Below, piece after piece: positions 39,191 to 51,922 of a stretch of 64,000 nucleotides of DNA (position 1 is its first letter; every line of letters starts with the position of its first letter). Under the pieces are notes generated by a model. That model was given only the letters and a program-made list of their open reading frames with translations. It did no database searches and was not told the DNA's origin. Position numbers and translations under genes: made by a program. This DNA comes from Sulfuritalea sp. (lineage in GTDB: Bacteria > Pseudomonadota > Gammaproteobacteria > Burkholderiales > Rhodocyclaceae): assembly GCA_023229545.1 (NCBI GenBank), contig JALNZB010000012.1, positions 14,357-78,356 on the forward strand. Reading direction: 5' to 3'.

Positions 39191-40061
39191 CAGTCGTCAC
39201 CCACGCAAGTTGTTGCGACGTTTTCTGGACCTGTTATTCACGCTGATTGTCTCGGCAGCGGTCTCGCCGGCATTCGTCGTGGCGGCGGAATCTCCCGCCC
39301 TGATACTGGCCGAGCGCTATCGCGGCGATATCGATGTTTCGCGCTACTGGGTCAGCGAAAAACTCGACGGCGTGCGCGCCAGTTGGGATGGCAAGAATCT
39401 CCGGTTTCGCAGCGGCAACCCGGCCCCCGCCCCGAAGTGGTTTCTCGACGCCTTGTCCCGCCAGCCGCTGGATGGCGAACTCTGGCTCGGGCGCGGCACT
39501 TTCGATCAACTCTCGGCCATCGTCCGCCGCCAGTTGCCTGACGATGCCGAATGGCGGCGCGTGCGTTACATGATTTTTGAATTGCCGAACGCTCCCGGCA
39601 GCTTTACCGACCGCGTCGAACAGATCAAGGCCATTACCGCCGCCGCGAATTTACCTTGGCTGCAAGCCGTTCCTCAATTCCGTTTGCCCGATGCGGTCGC
39701 GCTGCAGAAGAAGCTGCGCGATATTGTCCGTAGCGGCGGCGAAGGCCTGATGCTTCATCGCGACGATGCCGTCTATGAAACCGGTCGTTCCAGCGCCTTG
39801 CTCAAGGTGACGCCGTGGCAGGATGCCGAAGCGACCGTGGTCGCCCATCTGCCGGGCCAAGGCAAATACATCGGCATGGTCGGCGCGCTGCGCATGGAAT
39901 TGCCCGACGGTCGTCGCTTCGCCCTGGGCAGCGGTCTGACCGACGCCCTGCGCCGCAACCCGCCGCCGGCGGGTGCGCTCATCACCTACCGCTATCGCGA
40001 ACTCACGCCCAACGGCATGCCGCGCTTTCCGAGGTATCTGCGGGTGCGTGAGCCGCTTTGA
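39180..40061 (+). CDS. exported ATP-dependent DNA ligase (LigE-type)
   Basis: A 293-residue ligase with a signal-like N-terminus ([24 protein letters not shown], residues about 14-36). The nucleotidyltransferase motif I is [13 protein letters not shown] with the adenylated Lys61. [25 protein letters not shown] and LLKVTPW (the motif with two conserved basic/aromatic positions) follow. A short OB-type C-terminus has [14 protein letters not shown] and [23 protein letters not shown]. Small periplasmic ligases of this kind are known in beta/gamma-proteobacteria and are thought to act on incoming or extracellular DNA. It overlaps fcl by 11 bases, so it is probably read from the polysaccharide operon. 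Confidence 0.88.
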   Translation: MPADSRHPRKLLRRFLDLLFTLIVSAAVSPAFVVAAESPALILAERYRGDIDVSRYWVSEKLDGVRASWDGKNLRFRSGNPAPAPKWFLDALSRQPLDGELWLGRGTFDQLSAIVRRQLPDDAEWRRVRYMIFELPNAPGSFTDRVEQIKAITAAANLPWLQAVPQFRLPDAVALQKKLRDIVRSGGEGLMLHRDDAVYETGRSSALLKVTPWQDAEATVVAHLPGQGKYIGMVGALRMELPDGRRFALGSGLTDALRRNPPPAGALITYRYRELTPNGMPRFPRYLRVREPL

Positions 40062-40085
40062 CGGCGCCTCCAGCGCATTACACCG

Positions 40086-40478
40086 TCAGCATTGCTCCCA
40101 CGGCAGGCCTTCAAAGCGCCAGCCATTCATCGAACCGCGATGATGGGTGTCGTCGAGTTCGCCCTCGAAACCGAACAGCACGTTGAATACCTGCGTGAAG
40201 CCAGCGGCTTCGAGCGCATGGCCGGCGTCGACCGAACGATTGCCGCTGCGGCAGATCAGCACCACGGGGCGATCGCCCGAATGTCCGGCAAGCTTTTTCA
40301 CTTCACCGGCAAAGTGGGGGTTGACTTCCCAGTCGGGGCCGTCATTCCATGACACATGGCTGACGCCGGCGGGATGGCCGACGAAGAAGAATTCCATTTC
40401 GCTGCGGCAATCGACGAACAGCGCTTTGGGATTGTCGCGAAGAAACTGGGCGGCTTCTTTGGGGGTCAGATGTTCCAT
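40086..40478 (-). CDS. single-domain rhodanese-like protein
   Basis: A 130-residue rhodanese. It begins with EHLTPKEAAQFLRDNPKALFVDCRSEMEF, and the active-site loop is VLICRSGNRSVDAGHAL with the catalytic Cys. The ending NGWRFEGLPWEQC is a common tail in this group. ATG 40478 gives the family N-terminus; a longer frame to 40592 has no similarity. It is convergent with the ligase gene and divergent from metH. Confidence 0.9.
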   Translation of the reverse strand: MEHLTPKEAAQFLRDNPKALFVDCRSEMEFFFVGHPAGVSHVSWNDGPDWEVNPHFAGEVKKLAGHSGDRPVVLICRSGNRSVDAGHALEAAGFTQVFNVLFGFEGELDDTHHRGSMNGWRFEGLPWEQC

Positions 40479-40665
40479 GATGTTCTCCGATCGGATTCCA
40501 GTGATGGAACGGCCATTGTAGCGAAGCGCGTTATAGCGAGCCGATGAATTCCATTTTTGGCGTCCACCCATCACCAGAGCGAGGCAAGTCAAACATCAAG
40601 GAAGGCATGGCCGACCGGCGAGGCGGAGTTCCCGGCAGGCAGGGTCTGGTTCGGCGGCAAACCGG

Positions 40666-44382
<3,717 letters not shown>

Positions 44383-44397
44383 TCCCGGAGAAATGGA

Positions 44398-44856
44398 ATG
44401 ACTGAAACCAATGAAAATCGCCTGAGCTTCGACGACGCTGTCGCCTTCGTCGAACAAAACAAGCGCGCGGCCTTCGCCGCGATGCCGGTTTTCGGCGACG
44501 ACGATGACGACACCGCCGAGGCGGCGGAAGGCGCGCGCGTTTTCATCCTGATGCCAGGCGAAGATGAAGGCTGGATCCTGCGCTTCATCGCCGGGCCGTT
44601 TTTTGCCTCCGGCTTCGCCGCCCACGACATCATCCCCGCCGACGAAATTCCGGATCGCGTGCGCGAACTGCTGTTCATGCCGACGCGTTGCGAGGAAGAC
44701 TGGCTGGACGACCAGATTCAGGTGCTGTTGGCCAAGCTGACGCAAGCCGCTGGCATCGGCGGGCAGATGCCCGATTACACGGCGCAGCCCGTCAAGGGCG
44801 CGTCATCGGAGGCGGTGTTTCCGGTGTCCTTCATCGGCTTGGATAAGCCTCATTGA
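44398..44856 (+). CDS. conserved-looking acidic protein of unknown function
   Basis: A 152-residue cytosolic protein that I do not recognise. It is very acidic near residues 34-45 (FGDDDDDTAEAAEG), then predicted strand-rich (ARVFILMPGEDEGWILRFIAGPFF), and ends with DWLDDQIQVLLAKLTQAAGIGG. It has no signal peptide or membrane segment. It starts 15 bases after metH with a GGAGAAATG-type ribosome binding site, so it is probably co-transcribed with metH. Base composition and codon use fit the neighbours, and the frame is intact, so it is likely a real gene. Confidence 0.75.
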   Translation: MTETNENRLSFDDAVAFVEQNKRAAFAAMPVFGDDDDDTAEAAEGARVFILMPGEDEGWILRFIAGPFFASGFAAHDIIPADEIPDRVRELLFMPTRCEEDWLDDQIQVLLAKLTQAAGIGGQMPDYTAQPVKGASSEAVFPVSFIGLDKPH

Positions 44857-44868
44857 GGGGAATAGTAG

Positions 44869-44899
44869 TTGACATATAACTCAGGTTTCGTTCTATAGT
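44869..44899 (+). promoter_or_regulatory. candidate promoter of the two-partner secretion operon
   Basis: Perfect -35 TTGACA at 44869-44874 and TATAGT at 44894-44899 with a long 19-base spacer. The region is clearly AT-richer than its surroundings and precedes the tpsB-like start by 85 bases. Confidence 0.5.
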
Positions 44900-44984
44900 C
44901 CAAAATTGTGCCAAAAGAAAGCAGCCCGGTCGTCAAAAGTCGGAGCGTGCATGGTTGTTGCAAGCGTACTCAGGGGAAAAACAC

Positions 44985-46631
44985 ATGAAACGCCTTCTTT
45001 GCGGTAGCACCCTGCTCACCGCACTTGTGCTTTGTGCCCAGGCGAGCTGGGCACAGACACCGAAATTCACCATTCAGAGCTTTGAAGTCAGCGGCAATAC
45101 GCTGCTGGCGCCTGAAGCGTTGCGCGCTACCGTGGCGCCCTTTACCGGTGAAGGCCGCGACATGGCGGACATCGGCAAAGCGGTCGAAGCCGTTCGCAGT
45201 GCCTACTCAGCGGCCGGCTATCCGGTGGTGCAGGTATTTCCGCCCGAGCAGAAGGCCAGTGGTGGAGTTATCACCCTGCGCGTGATCGAGGGCAAACTGA
45301 GCAAGATCAGCGTCGCCGGCAACAAGGCCTACGACGAAGCCAACATCCGTGCCAGCCTGCCGCCGCTCAAGGAGGGTGTCAGCCCGAACGCCGGCCAGGT
45401 CATTGCCGCCATCGTTCTCGCCAACGAGAACCCGGCCAAGCAGGTGGCGGTCAACTTTCAAGCCGGCGTGGCCGCCGGCGATGTCGACGCGCGCATCGAT
45501 GTTACCGAGGACAAGGTCGAGAAGTACACGCTGACTTACGACAACTCGGGTTCGGTCGCCGCCGGTTACAACCGGGTGAGTCTGGCATATCAGAACGCCA
45601 ACGTCGGCAACCGCGATCATATGTTGAGCCTGGGGCTCAGCACCACGGTGGAACATCCGCTCGACAGCGGTCTCAATGTCGTTGCCGCCTACCGTATTCC
45701 CTTCTACCAGTACGGCATCTCGCTTGATCTCATCGGTTCCTTTTCCGACAGCCGTACGCAGACTGCCCTGCCCGGAGGCAATGAATCGCTCAATTTCACC
45801 GGTCGCGGCACGTACCTTGGCACCCGCATCAATCAAGCGCTACCCAGCATAGGCGAATATCGCCACAAGCTGGTATACGGGCTGGACTACAAGGATTTTG
45901 CCAACGAGACTGAGACCGGCAACGGAGGGGTGCGCAGCAACCAGGGTACTGTGACATCCACGCCCTTGAGCGTTGCCTACATCGCCCAGGCGGCGACCCC
46001 GAACTACCAGGCGGGCGGCAGCGTCACCTATGCGAGCAACGTCGGTTTTGGTTTGCACAGTACCGACAAACACTACAACGACGACACCATGGGTGCCCCG
46101 GTCAACTGGGCCGCCTGGCGTGTTTCGGCTTCTGTGGGCGTGCCGCTGCCCGAAGACTGGCAGCTTCGCGCCGCCGCCAACGCGCAATTCACCGATCATC
46201 GCCTAGTCAATGCCGAGCGCTTTGGCATCGGTGGCGCCAGTTCCGTGCGCGGCTATGCCGAACGCGCCGTCACGGGCGACTCGGGCTACACAGCAAATCT
46301 CGAACTCTACACGCCTGATTTCGGCAAGCATTTCACCGACAACATCAAGGCCCGCGGCCTGTTGTTCTTCGATCACGGCGTGGTACGGCAAACCCACAAC
46401 GAACAAACCGGCGCGGGGCTGCCTCCTCTCGCGCTGGTAAGCGTCGGTCTGGGCTTGCGCCTGACCTACGCCAAGGACCTGACAGTGAAGGCCGACGTGG
46501 GCTTTAGCCAAACGCCCCAGGCCAAGCAAAACGGCAACCCGATTGCGACCATGCTTGCACGTCAGAGCTTTGGATTGAAGCCCGACAACGACCGCTGGGG
46601 TCTGCACGTCTCGGCCAACTACACGTTCTAA
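44985..46631 (+). CDS. TpsB-type outer membrane transporter (ShlB/FhaC/HecB family)
   Basis: A 548-residue outer membrane beta-barrel that exports the TpsA partner encoded 20 bases downstream. ATG 44985 follows a GGGGAAA ribosome binding site and opens a signal peptide ending in SWAQ-T. Two POTRA-like units follow: FEVSGNTLLAPEALRATV with GYPVVQVFPP, and ISVAGNKAYDEANIRASLPPL. The barrel begins near DNSGSVAAGYNRVSLAYQN. The lid-lock motif GGASSVRGYAERAV (VRGY) near residue 425 and the C-terminal ANYTF with aromatic end are as expected for TpsB proteins. Confidence 0.93.
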   Translation: MKRLLCGSTLLTALVLCAQASWAQTPKFTIQSFEVSGNTLLAPEALRATVAPFTGEGRDMADIGKAVEAVRSAYSAAGYPVVQVFPPEQKASGGVITLRVIEGKLSKISVAGNKAYDEANIRASLPPLKEGVSPNAGQVIAAIVLANENPAKQVAVNFQAGVAAGDVDARIDVTEDKVEKYTLTYDNSGSVAAGYNRVSLAYQNANVGNRDHMLSLGLSTTVEHPLDSGLNVVAAYRIPFYQYGISLDLIGSFSDSRTQTALPGGNESLNFTGRGTYLGTRINQALPSIGEYRHKLVYGLDYKDFANETETGNGGVRSNQGTVTSTPLSVAYIAQAATPNYQAGGSVTYASNVGFGLHSTDKHYNDDTMGAPVNWAAWRVSASVGVPLPEDWQLRAAANAQFTDHRLVNAERFGIGGASSVRGYAERAVTGDSGYTANLELYTPDFGKHFTDNIKARGLLFFDHGVVRQTHNEQTGAGLPPLALVSVGLGLRLTYAKDLTVKADVGFSQTPQAKQNGNPIATMLARQSFGLKPDNDRWGLHVSANYTF

Positions 46632-46651
46632 CGAATTTCGCGGAGACTGTC

Positions 46652-49600
46652 ATGCAAAGCATGAATAAGATTTCGGCCCGTTTGGCCGTGTTCAAGAAAA
46701 AAGCCCTGTGTCTTGCTTTTGCCGCCGTCTTCGCGCAGCCGGCGCTAGCCAACCCGGTCGGTCCGAATGTCGCCGCCGGCAGCGCTACTTTTGCCACCAA
46801 CGGCAATACGCTCACCGTCACCAACAGTCCCGGCACCGTCATCAACTGGCAGCAGTTCAACATAAATCAGAACGAAACCACCCGTTTTGCCCAGCAGTCG
46901 GCGCAATCCGCGGTGCTGAACCGCATCGGCGGTCAGAACGCGAGCCAGATTCTCGGCACCTTGACCTCCAATGGGCGCGTCTATCTTGTGAACCCCAATG
47001 GCGTGATGTTCGGCCAGGGCGCGGTGATCGATGTGGCCGGGTTGATCGTTTCCAGCTTGAACCTGTCGGATGCCAACTTTCTTGCCAACAAGCTGATATT
47101 CAATGGCGGCGGCTTTGGCGCCGTGACGAATCTCGGCACCATCACTACGCCGCTGGGCGGCAGCGTCTATCTGATCGGCAGCAACGTCGGCAACCAAGGC
47201 GTTATCACCAGTCCGCAAGGCCAGGTTCTGCTCGCCGCCGGTAGCAGCGTCAGTTTGATCGACAGCGCCGGCCCCGAGCTTTCCGTTACCCTCACCGCCA
47301 ACGGCAACAAGGCCGTCAACCTCGGCACCATCACCGCCGCCGGCGGACACATCGACATGTTCGGCGCTCTCATTGAACAGGCGGGTGTTCTGCGTGCCGA
47401 CAGCGCGACAGTGGATGCCGCCGGCAACATCACCCTCAAGGCCACGCAAAGCACCACGGTGTCGGGCGAAATCAGCGCCACCAACAGCGTCGGCAGCGGC
47501 GGCAAGGTGCAGGTGCTGGGCGATCAGGTGGCGCTGACATCCACCGCAAAGATTGATGCTTCAGGAGTCGGCGCTGCTGGCACGGCGCTGATCGGCGGCG
47601 ACTACAAAGGCGGGAACGCGGCAGTGCAAAACGCCACGCTGACCACCCTTGCCGCTGGCGCCACGATCAAGGCCGACGGTCTGGACAGCGGCAACGGTGG
47701 CAGAGTCATCATCTGGTCCGATGACAAGACAGTATTCGACGGCTTCATCTCCGCCCGTGGCGGGGCGAATGGCGGCGATGGCGGCTTCGTTGAGACTTCC
47801 GGCAAGAGGGCGCTGTCCGTTGCCGGCCAAGTCAATACCCTGGCGCCCAAGGGAAAGACCGGCATGTGGTTGCTCGATCCGACGTCCTACTGCCTGGGGA
47901 TTGCCTCGGGTTGCGGGATCGACTATAGCGCCGCTTCACTGGCAGCTATGCTCAATGGCTCGGATGTGACCCTGGACGCATCCGATTACATCAGCGTAGT
48001 GGCGCTTGATTTTGGTTCGGAGGGCTTCACGCGCTGGAACCCCACGCTGATCCTGAAGGCTCCGGCCATATCTTTGGCGCGTGATACGGCTCCGTTTGCC
48101 GTCAATGGCGTTTCCTCAAACAATTCGCCACTTAACCTGGAGGTCTATGCCTCCGGCACCTCGGCCTCTTTTCCGAGCAACTCGGGCAAGATCATTGTGA
48201 ACGGCGATATTGTGGTGGGCAATTCGTCTGTCGGTGGAGACCTGCTCATGAAGGCCGACAGTGCGATCGAGTTTGCCAACACGCACGCGTCATTTCCCAT
48301 TTCGCTCATAAGCTCTTCGGGAGGTTTTATGGGAGGTCCTACGGGAGGTCCTGGATGGCCTAGCGGCGAGCTTATATTGGCCGCCCCAATCATCGCGCTC
48401 AATAACTCTGGTGCCGGCCCCAGCAATGTCGGTGTGAATTTTGGGACGGTTGCTGGCGGCAACGGAGGCTTCTATGTTGCTACGGATCGCCTCAGTGGCA
48501 CGGGCCGTTTTGACGGCGAGGTGCGCAGGCTTTTCATAGGCACCTACAGTTCGGGACGGGACATCTATCTGGGATATGGCACGAGCGAAGCAGTCTGCGG
48601 ATCGGCCTTGTGCATCACGAACCAGTTTGCCGGAGGGGGATCAGGCCTGACGCCATACCTTGCCGTAGGTACAGCCGGCATCATGGCCGCGAGTCCCTTC
48701 GCCGCGACGGCTGCCGGGCTGCCTGAGAGTGGCGCCATTAACGATATGTCCGACCCGGACTGGGTGGCCGGCTTGTTAAAACAAGTGTTTACCGTCAATG
48801 CGCCACCCACCGGCAACCTCTATATCGGCGGCAGCAGTTCGTGGAACGTGTCGTCGAAAAACGGCTTTGGTATTTATGCTAAGGACATTACTGTCAACTC
48901 CGGGCATCACATCAACGCTGCCGGCTGGAGTTCTTCTGATGGCGATTATCCGCTGATGTTGGTGGCGACCAACAGGTTCATCAATTTGGGTGAGGGCGTG
49001 ATCAACCAGCCTGCTGGCAAGAGTTGGGGCATCCTGGTCGGCAATCTCGCGGGTAGCACCTTCGGCACGTTCGCGGCGGATGCAAAGACAATGACCTTCC
49101 GCGACGCGTTGGTGACGGATTTTTCTGCGTCGAGCAACACGAATGTCATTATCGACCTGAATCTCACGACATCGGATGGCTTGTGTTCGTCCAACCCTTC
49201 CGCCTGTCTGGTGCCCGAAAATCCGATCAAGAGTCTCGATGATCAAACCGCCAACAATCTCCTGGCACCATTCGACAGCACTGCAATAGGTTCGTTGACC
49301 TTCGCTGCGAACCTCAATGTCATCACCGGAAGCGCCACGAAGGCAGATACGAGTCAGACAGGGACGACGATGACGGCCAAAGGGGTGCTGACCGTTGCTG
49401 CTGGTGGCAAGGACAACGACAAGAAGAAGAAAGACGACGTCAAACGCGAGCGCCAGGAAACCCGTGCCGCCGAGGAGCGCAAATCGTCCACCGAGCTGAA
49501 GCGCGAGGCGCAAGAGGCGCGTGCCGAGGCGAAGAAACTCGACGGCGAAGCCAAAAAGACCGCCGCTGAAAGCAAGAAGTTTGAGGTAGAGGCCAAGAAA

Positions 49601-51532
49601 GCCGAAGGCGAGCAAAAGAAGGCGGAGGTCGAACACAAGCGCGCCGAGACCGAGGCCAAGAAGGCCGAAGAGAGCGGCAAGAAAGCCGACGCCGAAGCCA
49701 AGCAGCACGATGGCGAGGCCAAGCAGGCCGCCAACGAAGCGAAGAGCGCCAAGTCGGTCGATGCCAAAGTAGCCGCTGAAGCCCGGAAAGCGGAAGCCGA
49801 GGGCAAGAAAGCCGATGCGGAAGGCCGCAAGACAGAAGCCGAGAGCAAGACAGTAGTCGCGGAAGGCAAGAAGCTCGAAGTCGAGCACAAACGCGCCGAC
49901 AGCGAAGCCAAGCACACGGAGGCCGAACACAAGCGCGTCGAGTCCGAATCCAAACAGGCTGAATCCAGCTCGAAGAAGGCCGAGGCGGAGCACAAGCTCG
50001 CCGTGGCCGAGGCCAAAGAGGCGAAGACACCGCAGCAGAAGGTTGCTGCCGAGAAGCGCGCCGAGGACAAGCGCGTCGAAGCCATTCAGGAGAAGGCCAA
50101 GGCCGAGGTGAAGAAGGAACACGCCGAAGTCAAGAAGGCCGAGGTCGAGGCGAAGAAAGCCGAATCCGAACAGAAGAAGACGGAGTCCGACTCGAAGAAG
50201 ATCGAGGCGGAATCAAAGCGGGCCGAAGTCGACTCCAGGAAGTCCGAATCGCAAGCCAAAAAGTCCGAAGCCGACGGCAAGCGTGCCGAGGCGGATTCTG
50301 CCAAGGCCAAGCAGGCAGGCAAGGGCGACGACCAGAAGAAAGCCGAACTCAAGAAGGCCGGCGCCGAGAAGAAACAAGTCGAGCAAGAGAAGAAAGCCCA
50401 GGCCAAGAAGGTTGAATCCGAGAAGAAGCAGACTGAGGCCGATGGCAAGAAGCGCGAAGCCGAACAGAAGAAGGCCCAGGCTGAACAAAAGAAGCTCGTG
50501 GCCGAGAAGAAGCAGGCCGAACGCCGCGAGAAGGCCGTGAAATCTTTCGCCAAGACTTCGGTGGCGTCCATGGCGCCGGAACGGCTCGCCCAGGTGATCG
50601 CCATGCGCCATGAGCACAAGACCGAGTCGTTCAAGCCAGCCTTGAACATCCTCGAGCGCAACCCGGCGGCGGCGAACCTGCCCGCCTGCGGCAGCGGCGG
50701 CGGAGATGTCTGTGCTCCGGCAAAGGTCACTGCTCAGCAGGTAGCGCAACAGATCGCTCAGATCCCTGCGCCGCGCATCCCGAAGGTGTCTTTCCTGCCG
50801 CAAATCGAGCGCAAGATCGCCATCGTGGTGGCCATCAACAATTACAAGGACCGCGGGATTCCTTCGCTTGAATCAGCCGTACCTGACGGTGATGCAGTCG
50901 GCAAGTTGATGCAGGACAAGCTGGGTTACGACGTGCGCGTGATCCACGATGCCGGCAAGGCCGATATCGTCAAGGCACTCAACGCGGTGGGACGCGAGGT
51001 CGGCCCCAATGACAGCGTGACGGTGTATTACGCCGGCCACGGCTATCAAATGGATGGTAAATCCGGCGGACCCGGCGAGGGCTACTGGATTCCGGCCGAT
51101 GGCTCGTCCAAGGAACCTTCAAACTGGATTTCCAACAGCGATGTCTCCAAGCTGCTGGCCAACATTCCGGCCAAGCAGGTGATGCTGGTATCCGATAGTT
51201 GCTACTCGGGCGCCTTCACCAAAGAACAGAAGATCACCGCATCGGTGTCCGCCGATCCGGCCCAGATTCTGGCCAAGCGTAGCGTAGTGGTGATGTCCTC
51301 GGGCGGTGAAGAGCCGGTCTCGGACGAAGGCAAGGAGGGTCACTCGATCTTCGCCTGGAGCCTGATGAATTCGATGAAGAACGTTGATAAGTTCGATACC
51401 GGCAGCAAGCTCTACGAGGGCGTTCGCAAGCAGGTGATCGAGGAGTTCCCGCAGGTACCGCAATACGGTGCGGCAACTTCCGCCGGACATGTTCAGGGCG
51501 GTGACTATCTGTTCGAGGCCCGGCGCTATTGA
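46652..51532 (+). CDS. secreted TpsA protein: filamentous haemagglutinin N-domain, Lys/Ala/Glu coiled coil and C-terminal caspase
   Basis: A 1626-residue exported protein. The signal peptide ends near QPALAN-P. The TPS secretion domain has NRIGGQNASQILGTL and the NPNG motif at residues 114-117. A beta-helix-like section with GGSVYLIGS and MWLLDPTSY (about 403) runs to about 900. Residues about 925-1300 are almost wholly EAKKAEAE-type charged repeat, a very long coiled coil like TolA. The last 240 residues form a caspase-like (C14) protease: RKIAIVVAINNYKD, then YYAGHGYQ with His1463 and VSDSCYSGAF with Cys1517, and MSSGGEEPVSDEGKEGHSIF. The transporter gene is 20 bases upstream. It probably acts at the cell surface or outside the cell. 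The target is unknown. Confidence 0.9.
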   Translation: MQSMNKISARLAVFKKKALCLAFAAVFAQPALANPVGPNVAAGSATFATNGNTLTVTNSPGTVINWQQFNINQNETTRFAQQSAQSAVLNRIGGQNASQILGTLTSNGRVYLVNPNGVMFGQGAVIDVAGLIVSSLNLSDANFLANKLIFNGGGFGAVTNLGTITTPLGGSVYLIGSNVGNQGVITSPQGQVLLAAGSSVSLIDSAGPELSVTLTANGNKAVNLGTITAAGGHIDMFGALIEQAGVLRADSATVDAAGNITLKATQSTTVSGEISATNSVGSGGKVQVLGDQVALTSTAKIDASGVGAAGTALIGGDYKGGNAAVQNATLTTLAAGATIKADGLDSGNGGRVIIWSDDKTVFDGFISARGGANGGDGGFVETSGKRALSVAGQVNTLAPKGKTGMWLLDPTSYCLGIASGCGIDYSAASLAAMLNGSDVTLDASDYISVVALDFGSEGFTRWNPTLILKAPAISLARDTAPFAVNGVSSNNSPLNLEVYASGTSASFPSNSGKIIVNGDIVVGNSSVGGDLLMKADSAIEFANTHASFPISLISSSGGFMGGPTGGPGWPSGELILAAPIIALNNSGAGPSNVGVNFGTVAGGNGGFYVATDRLSGTGRFDGEVRRLFIGTYSSGRDIYLGYGTSEAVCGSALCITNQFAGGGSGLTPYLAVGTAGIMAASPFAATAAGLPESGAINDMSDPDWVAGLLKQVFTVNAPPTGNLYIGGSSSWNVSSKNGFGIYAKDITVNSGHHINAAGWSSSDGDYPLMLVATNRFINLGEGVINQPAGKSWGILVGNLAGSTFGTFAADAKTMTFRDALVTDFSASSNTNVIIDLNLTTSDGLCSSNPSACLVPENPIKSLDDQTANNLLAPFDSTAIGSLTFAANLNVITGSATKADTSQTGTTMTAKGVLTVAAGGKDNDKKKKDDVKRERQETRAAEERKSSTELKREAQEARAEAKKLDGEAKKTAAESKKFEVEAKKAEGEQKKAEVEHKRAETEAKKAEESGKKADAEAKQHDGEAKQAANEAKSAKSVDAKVAAEARKAEAEGKKADAEGRKTEAESKTVVAEGKKLEVEHKRADSEAKHTEAEHKRVESESKQAESSSKKAEAEHKLAVAEAKEAKTPQQKVAAEKRAEDKRVEAIQEKAKAEVKKEHAEVKKAEVEAKKAESEQKKTESDSKKIEAESKRAEVDSRKSESQAKKSEADGKRAEADSAKAKQAGKGDDQKKAELKKAGAEKKQVEQEKKAQAKKVESEKKQTEADGKKREAEQKKAQAEQKKLVAEKKQAERREKAVKSFAKTSVASMAPERLAQVIAMRHEHKTESFKPALNILERNPAAANLPACGSGGGDVCAPAKVTAQQVAQQIAQIPAPRIPKVSFLPQIERKIAIVVAINNYKDRGIPSLESAVPDGDAVGKLMQDKLGYDVRVIHDAGKADIVKALNAVGREVGPNDSVTVYYAGHGYQMDGKSGGPGEGYWIPADGSSKEPSNWISNSDVSKLLANIPAKQVMLVSDSCYSGAFTKEQKITASVSADPAQILAKRSVVVMSSGGEEPVSDEGKEGHSIFAWSLMNSMKNVDKFDTGSKLYEGVRKQVIEEFPQVPQYGAATSAGHVQGGDYLFEARRY
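47565..47588 (+). repeat. dispersed short repeat, copy 15 (inside the TpsA-caspase gene)
   Basis: GAGTCGGCGCTGCTGG then CACGGCGC, in frame as GVGAAGTAL just before the haemagglutinin-type LIGGDYKG. Confidence 0.7.
49420..50550 (+). repeat. low-complexity region encoding Lys/Ala/Glu coiled coil
   Basis: About 1.1 kb of degenerate repeats of GCCGAGxxCAAGAAG type. They encode heptad-like EAKKAE, EHKRAE, ESKK and EGKK units. No stop or frameshift interrupts it. Confidence 0.85.
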
Positions 51533-51550
51533 TCGGGGCAGAAAGCTATT

Positions 51551-51572
51551 CACCCCGGCGAAGGCCGGGGTG
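51551..51572. repeat. perfect hairpin between convergent genes
   Basis: CACCCCGGC (51551-51559), loop GAAG, then GCCGGGGTG (51564-51572). It lies 19 bases after the caspase stop codon and 5 bases before the convergent DUF1840 stop. It is a likely bidirectional hairpin terminator or REP-type repeat. No strong T-run is visible on either side. Confidence 0.75.
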
Positions 51573-51577
51573 ACGCA

Positions 51578-51922
51578 TCAGACCCCCCAGACCACCGGCT
51601 TCTTCTTTTTCAGCGACCACTCCAGCAGTTCCAGCAGTGGCACGGCGCGTTGCGCCAAGGTCACGAAGGGACGCGAATTCTGCGCCGTCCCGTCACCGCC
51701 GACTTTCTCGGTTTGCGGCAGGTCTTCTTCCTGCAAACCGGCGCGCTGCTGCTTGTCCTCTTCAATCGCGGCCTTGAGTCGGGCTATCGCTGCGGGCAAT
51801 TGCTCGACGGTGACGATGCCCTTGTCGCTCGCGTCCTTGCCCATGATTTCCATCATGCGCTTGGCGACATCGCCGAACATGATGACATCGCCGGAAGCGG
51901 GGGATTGAAAAGTGACGATCAT
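51578..51922 (-). CDS. DUF1840 family protein
   Basis: A 114-residue small cytosolic protein. The start MIVTFQSPASGDVIMFGDVAKRMMEIMGK and the end LAQRAVPLLELLEWSLKKKKPVVWGV match the DUF1840 family known from betaproteobacteria. No function is established. The middle contains KVGGDGTAQ, encoded by a dispersed-repeat copy, in the family's variable linker. It overlaps the upstream hydrolase stop by four bases. Confidence 0.85.
   Translation of the reverse strand: MIVTFQSPASGDVIMFGDVAKRMMEIMGKDASDKGIVTVEQLPAAIARLKAAIEEDKQQRAGLQEEDLPQTEKVGGDGTAQNSRPFVTLAQRAVPLLELLEWSLKKKKPVVWGV
51682..51706 (-). repeat. dispersed short repeat, copy 16 (inside DUF1840 gene)
   Basis: On the minus strand AAAGTCGGCGGTGACGG then GACGGCGC, in frame as KVGGDGTA. 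Confidence 0.8.
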
